Below, piece after piece: positions 34,231-43,444 of a stretch of DNA of 64,000 nt (within the stretch, counting starts at the first letter, position 1; every line of letters begins with the position of its first letter). The position numbers and the translations under genes are program-made. The notes under the pieces were generated by a model. The model did no database searches, was not told the DNA's origin, and saw only the letters and a list, made by a program, of their open reading frames with translations. This stretch comes from UBA5859 sp041940025 (GTDB lineage Bacteria; Pseudomonadota; Gammaproteobacteria; UBA5859), in assembly GCA_041940025.1 (NCBI GenBank), contig JBGTSY010000009.1:1-64000 (forward strand), written 5' to 3'.

Positions 34231-35561
34231 GGCGTTTTTCCTGTTCTGTTCTGGTTTGATTGATAGCGGGCGGCATCAAAATTGTGTGCCGTGAGTTGTT
34301 TGATCAGTGCCTCCTGATATAAGGCTTTAGCCGCTACCTGGATCAGATTCTGGCGCGCTTCCAGCAGCTCGCGTTGTATCGTTACTAATTCTTGATAGGC
34401 ATATCGTCCCCGTTGATAACCTTGCTGTGTCTCGGTTAAGGCGGCAGTTAAGGCGGGGAGGATCTCCTCCTTTAAAGAGGCGACTGTTACAATTGCCAGC
34501 TGTCGTTCATTTATCGCCTGAAACAGTTGGGTTCGGTAATTAAGAATTGCCATACGTTTTTGAGTCAGATTGTGTTCCTGTTCAGCTCTCGCGGTTTTTA
34601 TTTGTCCGCGCGCACGAGAAGACATGTAAAGAGGAACAGACAGTCCTGCAATCAGTGCCATATCATTAGATGCTTCAATCTGTTTGATGCCCAATTCCCA
34701 ATCAAGATCCGCTGCGCCATCGGATTGGGCTAAATGTAACTCTGCGTTTTTTTTTGATGCGTGAGCAGAGAAGATCTGTATGAATGGGCTTTCATTCAAT
34801 CTGGCAAATAATTCCGCACTGGGTACCTTCTCACCAAACGCCAACAGCTTGTCTTCTACAGAGGCAAAATTTGCATTGGCTTCGCCCCACAATGCCGCCA
34901 AGGCAGTTTTCTGAGATTCAAATTGACTATTTGCAGTGAGTACCTTTAAACGAGCCTGACTGGCTGCCGCCTGCGCGCGTTTGACTTCCGCTTCAGCGGC
35001 GCCACCTGCGTCTGCGCGTCGTTTGGCGAGGCGATAGATGTTTTCTGCTAGGTGTGAATCTTCTCTAGCCAATTTCAATTTAGCTTGCGTGGCCATGAGA
35101 TCGATGTAGCGATGGGTGATGTCTCGGAGTAGTTCCAATGCGACTATCTGTTGTTCAAATTCAAGTAGATCGCGCTCGCTAGCAACCAGCTCTAAACGTA
35201 CATCTTGTTTGTTTCCAAGCTCTATTACCGATGACAACGCAATGGAGCTTTCTGCTTGCTTTAAATCACCAAACTCACCGCTTCCAGCCACCTTTTCCAA
35301 TGCTAGTTCCAAATCGTAGCCAGGCCTTAAATCGGCTTGTCGCCGCGCCCCTTCTAATGCTAGATGGCGCAGTTGAAACGAGTTTATCTGCGGATGATGC
35401 TGAAATGTGCGCGCAATGGCTTCTGTCAAAGTTAAGATATTTTCATTGGCCGACGTCACTGATGCCATAGGCAGCAGTATTAGCATGAGCCAATGTCTAT
35501 TTCTCCATATCCTCCAGCACCGCCATGCGGGCAGTGACTGTCTTGTCAATTGCAGTAACAT
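34227..35561 (-). CDS. czcC: CzcC-type outer-membrane efflux protein
   Basis: TolC-fold protein of 444 residues. After a signal peptide (about residue 40), the two structural repeats of the family are seen: 'ITHRYIDLMATQAKLKLARE' with following coiled coils, and the 'YQRGRYAYQELVTIQRELL' helix near the C-terminus. Long heptad-rich helices form the periplasmic tunnel. It is the first of the three pump genes; its stop overlaps the czcB start. A hairpin (35593-35622) precedes it. Confidence 0.92.
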   Translation of the reverse strand: MLLQLTRQSLPAWRCWRIWRNRHWLMLILLPMASVTSANENILTLTEAIARTFQHHPQINSFQLRHLALEGARRQADLRPGYDLELALEKVAGSGEFGDLKQAESSIALSSVIELGNKQDVRLELVASERDLLEFEQQIVALELLRDITHRYIDLMATQAKLKLAREDSHLAENIYRLAKRRADAGGAAEAEVKRAQAAASQARLKVLTANSQFESQKTALAALWGEANANFASVEDKLLAFGEKVPSAELFARLNESPFIQIFSAHASKKNAELHLAQSDGAADLDWELGIKQIEASNDMALIAGLSVPLYMSSRARGQIKTARAEQEHNLTQKRMAILNYRTQLFQAINERQLAIVTVASLKEEILPALTAALTETQQGYQRGRYAYQELVTIQRELLEARQNLIQVAAKALYQEALIKQLTAHNFDAARYQSNQNRTGKTP

Positions 35562-35592
35562 AATAAGTTAACCCACCATAGAGTTTAGAATG

Positions 35593-35622
35593 CGGTATGG
35601 GATGCAAAAAAAATGCATACCG
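35593..35622. promoter_or_regulatory. Hairpin between czcI-like gene and czcC
   Basis: Inverted repeat CGGTATG (35593-35599) and CATACCG (35616-35622), with an A-rich loop that itself contains GATGCA/TGCAT. It lies in the 87-base gap between the small Cys/His protein gene and czcC. It could attenuate or process the operon mRNA so that the small protein is made in excess. Confidence 0.4.
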
Positions 35623-35648
35623 AACCGAGATATAATCGCAATGGTGAG

Positions 35649-36011
35649 TTAGACTATTGGCGGACGTAAAAGATGCGTCGAGAGTGCGCTAAAGAAATGG
35701 ATTAATAGATTAGATTGTTGTAAATGGTGGGCGACGAATAATGGTATAGAATATTCCACACCTATATAGTTTATTGGGGCACTATGACAATGACAGCAAT
35801 GACAATCATCTTGATCAGGATGGTTCCGATGATCACTGACGGTTGCTGTATTGTCTGTTAAATCAATCTGATTTTGAGAGAAATCTAGTGAATGTTCAAA
35901 TGAAATATGTATTGTCCCGTCCTGATGAAAGCGATGAGAATCTGCCATCGCCCATACAGACTGCGACGTTAACAGTGCAATCAATAGCAAAGTAAGATGA
36001 CGTCTAAACAT
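35649..36011 (-). CDS. Small Cys/His-rich periplasmic metal protein (CzcI-like)
   Basis: Exported protein of 120 residues: signal peptide 'MFRRHLTLLLIALLTSQSVW' cleaved near AMA, then an acidic His-containing stretch and the dense metal-binding motif 'HRNHPDQDDCHCCHCHSAP' (about residues 60-80). Position first in the czc operon and size fit CzcI-type periplasmic modulators of metal resistance. Sequence similarity beyond composition cannot be judged, so the name is provisional. Upstream, TTTACA and TGATACTAT elements (minus strand, about 36020-36045) resemble a promoter, and a small dyad AATAC-GAAT-GTATT there might bind a metal regulator. Confidence 0.65.
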   Translation of the reverse strand: MFRRHLTLLLIALLTSQSVWAMADSHRFHQDGTIHISFEHSLDFSQNQIDLTDNTATVSDHRNHPDQDDCHCCHCHSAPINYIGVEYSIPLFVAHHLQQSNLLIHFFSALSTHLLRPPIV

Positions 36012-36306
36012 TTTAAAATAGTATCATTTAAATACATTCGTATTGTAAACACCGAGTTTACTATGCGCCACTCTAACAGGCTAGCAAATTAATGCAAGAC
36101 ACTGCCGAGGCGTTATTAGACTCGATTCAAGTACCGGTACCGAATCACAAGAAATGTGGGAGGCACGACACGTCTGGTTGCCGCCCATTTGGTTACCGAA
36201 AGCAACCTTTGGATTTATAATCACTTATGCCAAATGAGTCGGAAAGTTAGAATTTGTTATGTGTTTTGCATTTGAGTCAACAATCGTATCTAGGGGGGCA
36301 CTCTAA

Positions 36307-38721
36307 TTGCAGCCTAGTCTTTCCAACGGGTCTCAGACGAAAGCAGAGCACTCGGATGTCCAGGCATTTTATAAAAACGGCCTGATATTTTTCTCTCTTT
36401 TTTACACGCTGTTTGTCATTTACGGCAGTCTGGTTCCCTTAGAGTTTGTGTACAAGGAGATGCACGAGGTTGTGGCAACCTTTTTGTCGATCCGGTATTA
36501 CTCCCTGGGTTTGGCCTCCAGGGCTGACTGGGTAGCCAATATTTTGCTCTTTGTCCCATTGTCTTATGCCTATCTGGAACTGCTTTCGGCGCGGGTGCGC
36601 GACAACTTGATGGGTACCCTCGCTCTATCAGTATTAATTTTGGCAAGCTGTGCAATCCTTTCGCTGTCGATCGAATTTGTGCAAATCTATTTTCCCCAAC
36701 GCACGGTTTCTTTGAATGACGTCATTGGAGAAACGGTGGGCGCCGCCATTGGACTGGCTCTTTGGTGGCTGTTTTCCAGCAAGTGGCGGGTATGGTTTTT
36801 GAGTTTAAGCGCCAATGTGAGTGTGGCCTCTCGTATTAGGCAATTGCTCTATGGCTACATATTGGTGCTGTTATTTTATAATCTGGTCCCCTTCGATTTG
36901 ACCTTAAGTCCATACGTTTTGCACGATAAATGGCAAGCGGGGCATATTCGATTCGTTCCACTATCTATATTTCAAGGGAATACCGCAGAGGCTCTATATG
37001 GGCTGTTCACCGATGTAATCATTTGGCTGCCAGTTGGCGCGTTGTTGGTGTTAGATTGGCCAATCAGGCGATTGACTGTGGGACAAACGCTCTTGCTGAT
37101 GGCGGGTGTGATTGAACTCATGCAACTGTTTGTCTACTCAAGAGTCACTGATCTGACAGATGTGCTCACGGCCTATTTGGGAGGTTGGTTAGGCGTCTTG
37201 TTGATGCGTCGATACCTTCCTAAAATCAACGGTAAGGGTATCAGTAACAAAGCGATAAGTCGGGATCCCAGCTCTAGGCTGCGCTACAGTCTCTTGTTGT
37301 ATCTTATCGCGCCCGTGATTTTATCTGTTTTGTATTGGTATCCTTTCAATTTTCAATTGAGTCATGAGATGTTTCATGAACGCATAGGAAAATTATTTTC
37401 AATCCCATTTGTCACCTATTATTTTAGTTCTGAATATCGCGCGATGACTGAACTCACCAGGCGGGTGTTGTTTTTCTTTCCATTAGGCATCATCGCCGCA
37501 GTGAGGATGCCTAATGGACTTGAACTGACTCGTGCTCGGTTGTTCCTTTTTGGGCTCTATTTTTTTATTTTGGCATCGGTGATTGAATTGGGACAGGTGA
37601 TGTTGCCAGAGAAGTTTCCCAACTCAACTGATATTGCTTTAGCCGTACTAGGCGGTCTATTCGGATTAATCGGCACTAGATGGTTTTTGAGGTTAGCCAA
37701 CAGCCACCAAGACGTGGATGCACCGGTTGATGAGCAAATAGTTCATCCGCAACCGGTTCGTACCCACTCTAAAGCAAAGAGGGCTATCAATCTACCGATT
37801 TACTTATTGACGCTGCTAGCGGCAGCACTGGTAATTTGGTTGGTCGGTACATGGCATGCAATGCCATACAATTTGCGGGAGCTTTTTGATACCAGATTTC
37901 CCTTGATCACTGCGCTATTACTGTCCCTCTTTGTGGCCTGGATGTTTTCATTTCCCCTGATGCTGATGGACTGGATCCAACGTCATCCTGCACAGGGTTG
38001 GATAATGCTATGCTACCCGGTTATTCATGGCGGCGTCGCTTGGGTGTTACTGTTTATGGCTGTTCCCATCGAAAGCATTGACGACTTGGTTGGCTATCCA
38101 GTATTAGAGCTGAATGCATCGATTGAACGAATGGTCCGCTTTATTGCGCTTTTTTCATGGTTGTCCATGTCATTGTGGGCAAGCATTGCCTGTTTCATAA
38201 GATTGAGTGCACGGCCATTAATATGGAGTGGGACGCTCATCACAGTACCGATCTGGTTGTTCCTCTCTTACAAAGTGGTGGTGGATTGGGCGGCAACCGA
38301 CAACATCACTGAATTGATGGCCAATAACGCGTCTGTTATCGCCATGCTCTGGTTGTGTCTCGCTTTGTGGTTGATATGGATGCCGGCATCTTACCTGGTT
38401 CACCGATTGGATGTGCGTGTTTTAAGTCGTGCAATTTTATTTGTGATTTTACTGCCTGTCTGCCTGGTGGCGTCTTTTTACTGCCTGAGATTTGGCACAG
38501 AAGAGTGGATTGTGAAATATGATCAGGTCTTTTCTGCACTTCAGTTCTTACTGAGTAAAGATCGTGATAGCTATGTTGCCGGTGTTGACCTCTTTTTTCG
38601 CTTCCTCATACTGGCCTTGTCCTTAGGTTTGCTGATGATTATTTATCAATTGCCACTGGCAAAATTGGCGGAAGTTCAATCCAGAGATAAGAATCATAAC
38701 AAAGTCGCCATTAACACCTGA
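36307..38721 (+). CDS. Membrane protein with three VanZ-like domains
   Basis: Polytopic inner-membrane protein of 804 residues starting at TTG 36307 behind AGGGGGG. Three VanZ-like modules follow one another, each with an 'E-x-x-Q' motif and a closing 'D-x-x-x-x-x-x-G' helix: 'EFVQIYFPQRTVSLNDVIGE' (about residue 122), 'ELMQLFVYSRVTDLTDVLTA' (about 267) and 'ELGQVMLPEKFPNSTDIALA' (about 425). The last 300 residues form another membrane region that I do not recognise. Single VanZ proteins are about 150-200 residues and give low-level teicoplanin resistance or affect the envelope; a triple fusion is unusual. It opens the + strand surface-polysaccharide region and lies before an acyltransferase gene. 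Confidence 0.8.
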   Translation: MQPSLSNGSQTKAEHSDVQAFYKNGLIFFSLFYTLFVIYGSLVPLEFVYKEMHEVVATFLSIRYYSLGLASRADWVANILLFVPLSYAYLELLSARVRDNLMGTLALSVLILASCAILSLSIEFVQIYFPQRTVSLNDVIGETVGAAIGLALWWLFSSKWRVWFLSLSANVSVASRIRQLLYGYILVLLFYNLVPFDLTLSPYVLHDKWQAGHIRFVPLSIFQGNTAEALYGLFTDVIIWLPVGALLVLDWPIRRLTVGQTLLLMAGVIELMQLFVYSRVTDLTDVLTAYLGGWLGVLLMRRYLPKINGKGISNKAISRDPSSRLRYSLLLYLIAPVILSVLYWYPFNFQLSHEMFHERIGKLFSIPFVTYYFSSEYRAMTELTRRVLFFFPLGIIAAVRMPNGLELTRARLFLFGLYFFILASVIELGQVMLPEKFPNSTDIALAVLGGLFGLIGTRWFLRLANSHQDVDAPVDEQIVHPQPVRTHSKAKRAINLPIYLLTLLAAALVIWLVGTWHAMPYNLRELFDTRFPLITALLLSLFVAWMFSFPLMLMDWIQRHPAQGWIMLCYPVIHGGVAWVLLFMAVPIESIDDLVGYPVLELNASIERMVRFIALFSWLSMSLWASIACFIRLSARPLIWSGTLITVPIWLFLSYKVVVDWAATDNITELMANNASVIAMLWLCLALWLIWMPASYLVHRLDVRVLSRAILFVILLPVCLVASFYCLRFGTEEWIVKYDQVFSALQFLLSKDRDSYVAGVDLFFRFLILALSLGLLMIIYQLPLAKLAEVQSRDKNHNKVAINT

Positions 38722-38878
38722 AATGAGAGCTACACATTCAGTGAAGGTTAGAATATCCAGAACGCTAATCGCACCCTGGGTTTGGTCAACAAAGTCTGGA
38801 ACTTCCGGTATGCGCTACTTAACCATTATTCGTAGTAGACAAAGCAAAAGACAAAAATAGTGGGGGGAGGCATGATCA

Positions 38879-40855
38879 GTGAGTCAGGGCACCAATAATA
38901 GCACTTTGCACTATCGCGCAGATATTGACGGTCTACGTGCCATTGCCGTTCTAAGTGTGATTGTGTTCCACATTAATCCTGCTCATCTGTCCGGTGGGTT
39001 TCTCGGTGTGGATATGTTTTTTGTACTCTCCGGATTCTTGATTACCTCACTATTGGTAAAAGATGTTAAAAAACATGGTCGATTAGAATTGGTTGGCTTC
39101 TATGTGCGCCGGATCAGACGAATATTTCCGGCGTTAATGTTTTTGGTGCTATGTGTCATCACAGTTGGGTACATGGTTTTAGCGCCTCCTGACTTTTCTG
39201 ATCTATCAATGAGTTCTATCTGGGGGGTGTTGTCAGTCGCCAATATCTATTATTTTTTATTCTTGGATGAAGGTTATTTCGCGGCAGATAGTGCGGAACA
39301 ACCACTATTGCATCTTTGGTCATTAGGTGTGGAGGAACAATTCTATTTAATCTGGCCATTTTATATTTTCTTATTAGTTCGTGCGCCTATGAGTTCGCAA
39401 GGGCGAATGTGGATAACATTTGGTGTGATCATCGTGTCATTGGCGATGGCACAGCTATTGATCGACTCACAACACTCATTCGCCTACTATATGTTGCCCA
39501 CCAGGGCGTGGGAATTAGCCGCTGGTGGAGTTCTGGTTTTCGGGGCGCTGCACAGTAGTAAACTGAATCAATGGATGTGTGAGTGGATTGCCTTTGTTGG
39601 GCTAGGACTCATCTTGTTTAGCTTGGTTTACGTGAGCAAGGAGCATGATGCGCCAGGGATTGCAGCGATACCGGTGGTGCTCGGCACCGCGATGCTAATT
39701 TACTCCGGGTTACATCAACAAACCTTAGTTAAAACTGTTTTATCTACGCGAATATTGGTGCTGATTGGCCTGGTCTCCTATTCAGCGTATCTTTGGCATT
39801 GGCCAATTATTGCTTTTCTTAAATATAGCTTGATAGAAGTAAAAGGCGTGATTGCGTTGGCGGTGATAGTGGCTACCTTTATTTTTGCCACATTGAGCTA
39901 TCACCTGGTTGAAAAGCCACTGAGATATTATCAAACCTCTAATAGAAATGTATTTGTTGGTTATTTTTTAATGCCAGTGTTGGGAATGAGTATTTTATGT
40001 GCCGGCGCACTGATTGGTATTCGGGTTCAATCAGACTGGCTTTACGACTGGTCTAAATATGAAGTGATCACCCAAACAAGACCCGCATCCAAATATGAAT
40101 ATAACTGTCAACAGACAACTTTCGATGCCGCTCTGTTTAAGTCACAGAAATGTGTGCACCCACCGCAGGCAGAGCCTTCTGTGTTGTTAGTGGGAGATTC
40201 CATGGCCGCTCAATATCTGGGGATTTTTCGAGAAATGGCGACACATTATCAGTTTGCACTACGCAACTTGACCCAAAGCTCCTGTTCATTAATCACTGCT
40301 CCAACTGATTTTCAGTGGATTGAACGAAAGTATCGTGAAGGCTGTCAATCCTACGTGAGTTTTCTGCGACAACATCTTGCCAATTTTGACACCCTCGTAA
40401 TTGGCGGCAGTTGGCCTATCTATGAAAGAAAAGCGGGCCCGCATTTTAGGAGCTTGATGCAGCAAACGATTGAAAGCCTAGCCCAGAAGATCAATAACAT
40501 TATTCTTATGGGCAAAAATCCCAATTTTTCAGGTTTTCAGGTTTCTTGTGAACAACGCCAGGTGAAGCTTGGATTTATAAAATGTGATGCGGCGAGGTTT
40601 AATCGGCCTCAGCCATCCATACCCGCCAACGAATTTTTGCAACAACTTGCAGACAAATATGACAATGTGCACTATTACGACGTAGCCGAGCATCTATGTG
40701 CTGACGGAACCTGTTCGCCTTTTTTATCTGGCCATGCGCTTTACTACGACTCGATGCACTTGAGCATGGAAGGATCGGCGTATCTCGGTACACAGATGAT
40801 TACATCCGGTAGCGAGTTAATGACAATTCTCGATCCAATCTTTCAATCAAATTAA
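38879..40855 (+). CDS. OafA-type acyltransferase with C-terminal SGNH domain
   Basis: Integral membrane O-acyltransferase of 658 residues. N-terminal acyltransferase-3 domain (about residues 10-360): 'YRADIDGLRAIAVLSVIVFH', 'GGFLGVDMFFVLSGFLIT', 'RRIRRIFPAL' and 'HLWSLGVEEQFYLIWPF'. The periplasmic SGNH domain (about 430-650) shows 'VLLVGDSMAAQYLG' and the catalytic 'YYDSMHLSMEGSAYLG'. Such enzymes acetylate O-antigen or other surface glycans. GTG 38879 is chosen because GGGGGGAGG is well spaced; a nearby ATG at 38872 is out of frame. Its place before manB, wzm and wzt suggests decoration of the same glycan, though 3 kb of decayed sequence lies between. Confidence 0.92.
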   Translation: MSQGTNNSTLHYRADIDGLRAIAVLSVIVFHINPAHLSGGFLGVDMFFVLSGFLITSLLVKDVKKHGRLELVGFYVRRIRRIFPALMFLVLCVITVGYMVLAPPDFSDLSMSSIWGVLSVANIYYFLFLDEGYFAADSAEQPLLHLWSLGVEEQFYLIWPFYIFLLVRAPMSSQGRMWITFGVIIVSLAMAQLLIDSQHSFAYYMLPTRAWELAAGGVLVFGALHSSKLNQWMCEWIAFVGLGLILFSLVYVSKEHDAPGIAAIPVVLGTAMLIYSGLHQQTLVKTVLSTRILVLIGLVSYSAYLWHWPIIAFLKYSLIEVKGVIALAVIVATFIFATLSYHLVEKPLRYYQTSNRNVFVGYFLMPVLGMSILCAGALIGIRVQSDWLYDWSKYEVITQTRPASKYEYNCQQTTFDAALFKSQKCVHPPQAEPSVLLVGDSMAAQYLGIFREMATHYQFALRNLTQSSCSLITAPTDFQWIERKYREGCQSYVSFLRQHLANFDTLVIGGSWPIYERKAGPHFRSLMQQTIESLAQKINNIILMGKNPNFSGFQVSCEQRQVKLGFIKCDAARFNRPQPSIPANEFLQQLADKYDNVHYYDVAEHLCADGTCSPFLSGHALYYDSMHLSMEGSAYLGTQMITSGSELMTILDPIFQSN

Positions 40856-42138
40856 TTCAACAGATGTGAGCAATCTATATCTGAATCGGTATAAAGGACT
40901 CAACCAACATCAGTTCGTTAGAACACATTTCCAGCTGTGATCACTCCATTGCTCTATGTATCCACCACCGAGATTTCCTTGAAAAACAGTTCATTTCCAG
41001 GCTAACGATTGCCGCCGATGGCTGTCCCGATATTGCCGGGTGACGGTTGCATGAGCCTAATAGACAAGGCCAGGGTAGACGCGCGATACGTGCTTAACTG
41101 TTCCAAGCATCAGCTTGCCGTGGCACCTGTTGTTTTGATCAAAGTCTGAATCACGCCATCTTGTTACTATCTATTTGCATCGTCTGACTAATGTTGTGAT
41201 TTAACTAGTCCGCCGGGTGTTCTGATAAACTTGGCTAGACGTCCATCGCCAAGTCGCCGATGGGTAAGTCATTAGCCTATATCAGCAGAGCTGTGGGTCT
41301 CGATACCCGGTTATGCCGCAGTGAGTTCAACTGGACTGGCTATCTATTTTGCGCCGTTCGATCCGGTGTGCACGGTCACATTGCTGCTTTTAATCTCTCC
41401 TTTTCGTTGCGCCACCTTTTAAGCGCAGCGATCGCATCCACAGAGAGCGATTTACCGGCTTTCAAGCCACCGCATAGTGCTTCGCATACCCTTCCGAGTC
41501 GGCGGCTTTGTCGACGCTGTAGCCCTGATCGTCAACCTATGGAACGGCCTCGTCCTTAATTTCCTCCGGATAGGTTGTGTCAGTTCGTTTCATGATCATA
41601 GATATCTCAATAAGTAATGGCCTTAAAATCTCTCAGCCGAGCGTACGGACTTATTAGATCGGAACATTGTTAATCGATGAGATAATTAAAAATATTTACT
41701 GCATTACATCTTATATAAAGTGAAAATGGCCATAAAAAAACAGTATGTTACCTCTCCATCTTAGAAAGTCTTAAATCAAGCTTAGTCTGCCTTAATGTAT
41801 GGAAATTGATGTAAGAAATTTGTATACTGCCGCCCGGATAGGAAACGTCATTGATAGACATAGGCTATAAAGAATCAGGATTTAGGGATAGGCAGTGCTC
41901 CACACAAATTCTCGGCTGAAGAATACCCCCCCATTAACCGGTTTCATACCTCCTAATTATTGTGCAGTCGTACAGTCCTTAAACCAAATACAAACATTGT
42001 TTGTAGAGAACAGAGCATCCTTTTCGGGAAAGAACGTCTTTGTTGAGAGTGGACGCATATTTTTTTTAGACTGCGAATCTCGAGACTATACTCACTAGTC
42101 GTTAAGCGGTTAGATTTCACCGCCAAGGAGAGTGGATA
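40856..42138. other. Decayed, gene-poor interval
   Basis: About 1.3 kb without an intact gene between the acyltransferase and the manC relic. It contains the remains of an IS3-family orfA (41380-41593, minus). The rest shows no readable frame. A frame at 41895-42098 with a GTG start has no ribosome site and is not called. Confidence 0.5.
41380..41593 (-). pseudogene. IS3-family orfA relic
   Basis: From the ATG at 41593 the minus strand reads 'MKRTDTTYPEEIKDEAVP', a stop, 'VDDQGYSVDKAADSEGYA', then after a frameshift 'LKAGKSLSVDAIAALKRW' and 'RNEKERLKAAM'. This is the helix-turn-helix and leucine-zipper region of IS3 orfA proteins (usual form 'YP.EFK.EAV.LV..QGYSV..AA'). Stops and at least one frameshift make it inactive, and no orfB was found. 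It indicates an old insertion next to the polysaccharide genes. Confidence 0.6.
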
Positions 42139-43444
42139 ATGCATACAGAAGCCCCCGTTCCTCTATCAACGGTACTATGTGGCGGTGCCGATCCACATCT
42201 GTGGCCTGCCTCAAGAGAGCAGCACCCTAAAACGTTTCTTCAAGTTGAAGATGGTGAAAGTTTGTTCCAAAGGGTCTTTCTCGGAGGCGCTTTTTCCCTA
42301 AAGTCGTTGACTTTATGACAGTTACTAAACATGAAATTTTCTTCGAGACTGAAGTTAAGCACTGTAAAGTTGGCCATTTGTTGGCGACTCCTGTTAAAAA
42401 CGGTTTCAATCGACAGCCGTTCGGAGCTAAAACAGCACCAACTGTTGCAGCGGCGAGCCTTCTCGCAGCGGAAAAACATAATAAAGATGCGATACAGCTT
42501 GATTTGGCTGCTAATTATCTCATCTCTGGAGAAGCCTTTAGTCATGCTGTTACCAAAGCGTACGAATCGGCTCATTTAGAAAAGCTGAGGATCTTTGCTA
42601 GTAAGCCTGCGTCGCCCGAGACGGGATTAGGCGATATTGATGCCAGTGGTACTGAGGTATGTCGATTTGTAGAAAAGTCGACAATTGATAAGACAGAAGA
42701 ATACTTTAAATCAGCTAACATTTTAGGGGATTCGGGCTGTTTCTGTTTGACGGCGGGGTCTATGCTTGAAGAACAGGTGCAACATAGTCCAGATCTTTTC
42801 AAGACGACAAATCATCGTTTGGAGTTGTCGAGAAGATCAGAGGGTGATAGATTTTGCCAGGTAGAACTTAACTCAGAAGAGATTGATTCTGCCCCTGGCG
42901 ATTCCATTGACTATGCGGCAATGGAAAAGATCAAGATAGCACTACTAGCACGATTAATAGCGAGGACAGAGTCGTTGGTTCGGTGGGATCGAAAATCCCG
43001 TAGTGATTGATAGTTTGCGAGTTGCCAACAAGCATCGTGCTCAACAGGTCAAGTGCACCTTTGCCCCGATGTACGTGGAAGGACACGAGGCACATAAACT
43101 GCCTTGTTCGGTAAATCGACAATGGGACACCTACACCGTTTTAGAAGAAGGAAAAAATTTCAAGATAAAACGTACTGAGACCAAGCCTAACGCGTGTATC
43201 AGTTTTCAAATGCATCACCATAGAAGTGATGCATTAGGTGGTGGTATGCCATAGGGGGAGTGTTGATCAACGAGTATGAACTCATACTCAGCTTGAGTGA
43301 GTCCACGTATATTCCAGCAGAGTTTAAACAATGTGTTGAGAATATTGGCACGACGATTTTGGTCATTGTTGAAGTTCAAACTGGCGGCGACGTGGGTGAA
43401 AATGACGTCGTACGTTTTGGTAATATCTATAGGAGAGTGGAGTG
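42139..43444 (+). pseudogene. manC: manC (mannose-1-phosphate guanylyltransferase / mannose-6-phosphate isomerase), degenerate
   Basis: Pieces of bifunctional ManC occur in order over 1.3 kb but in changing frames. First 'LCGGADPHLWPASREQHPKT' (42165-42240), where the catalytic 'GGSGTRLWP' is lost. Then 'QPFGAKTAPTVAAASLLAAE' and 'SPETGLGDIDASGTEVCRFV', through 'GDSIDYAAMEK' (42315-42940). Then 'VVIDSLRVANKHRAQQVK', the cupin part 'FKIKRTETKPNACISFQMHH' (43150-43220), and finally 'LSESTYIPAEFKQCVENIG' (43290-43350). A stop follows codon 60 or so and several frameshifts break the gene. It cannot make GDP-mannose, so another manC must serve if the downstream manB product is used. A 10-base inverted repeat (43209-43235) lies in the cupin region. 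Confidence 0.8.

Noticed and set aside
41895..42098. 67-codon ORF before the manC relic
   Set aside because: GTG start without a ribosome site in a decayed region; no similarity to known proteins.
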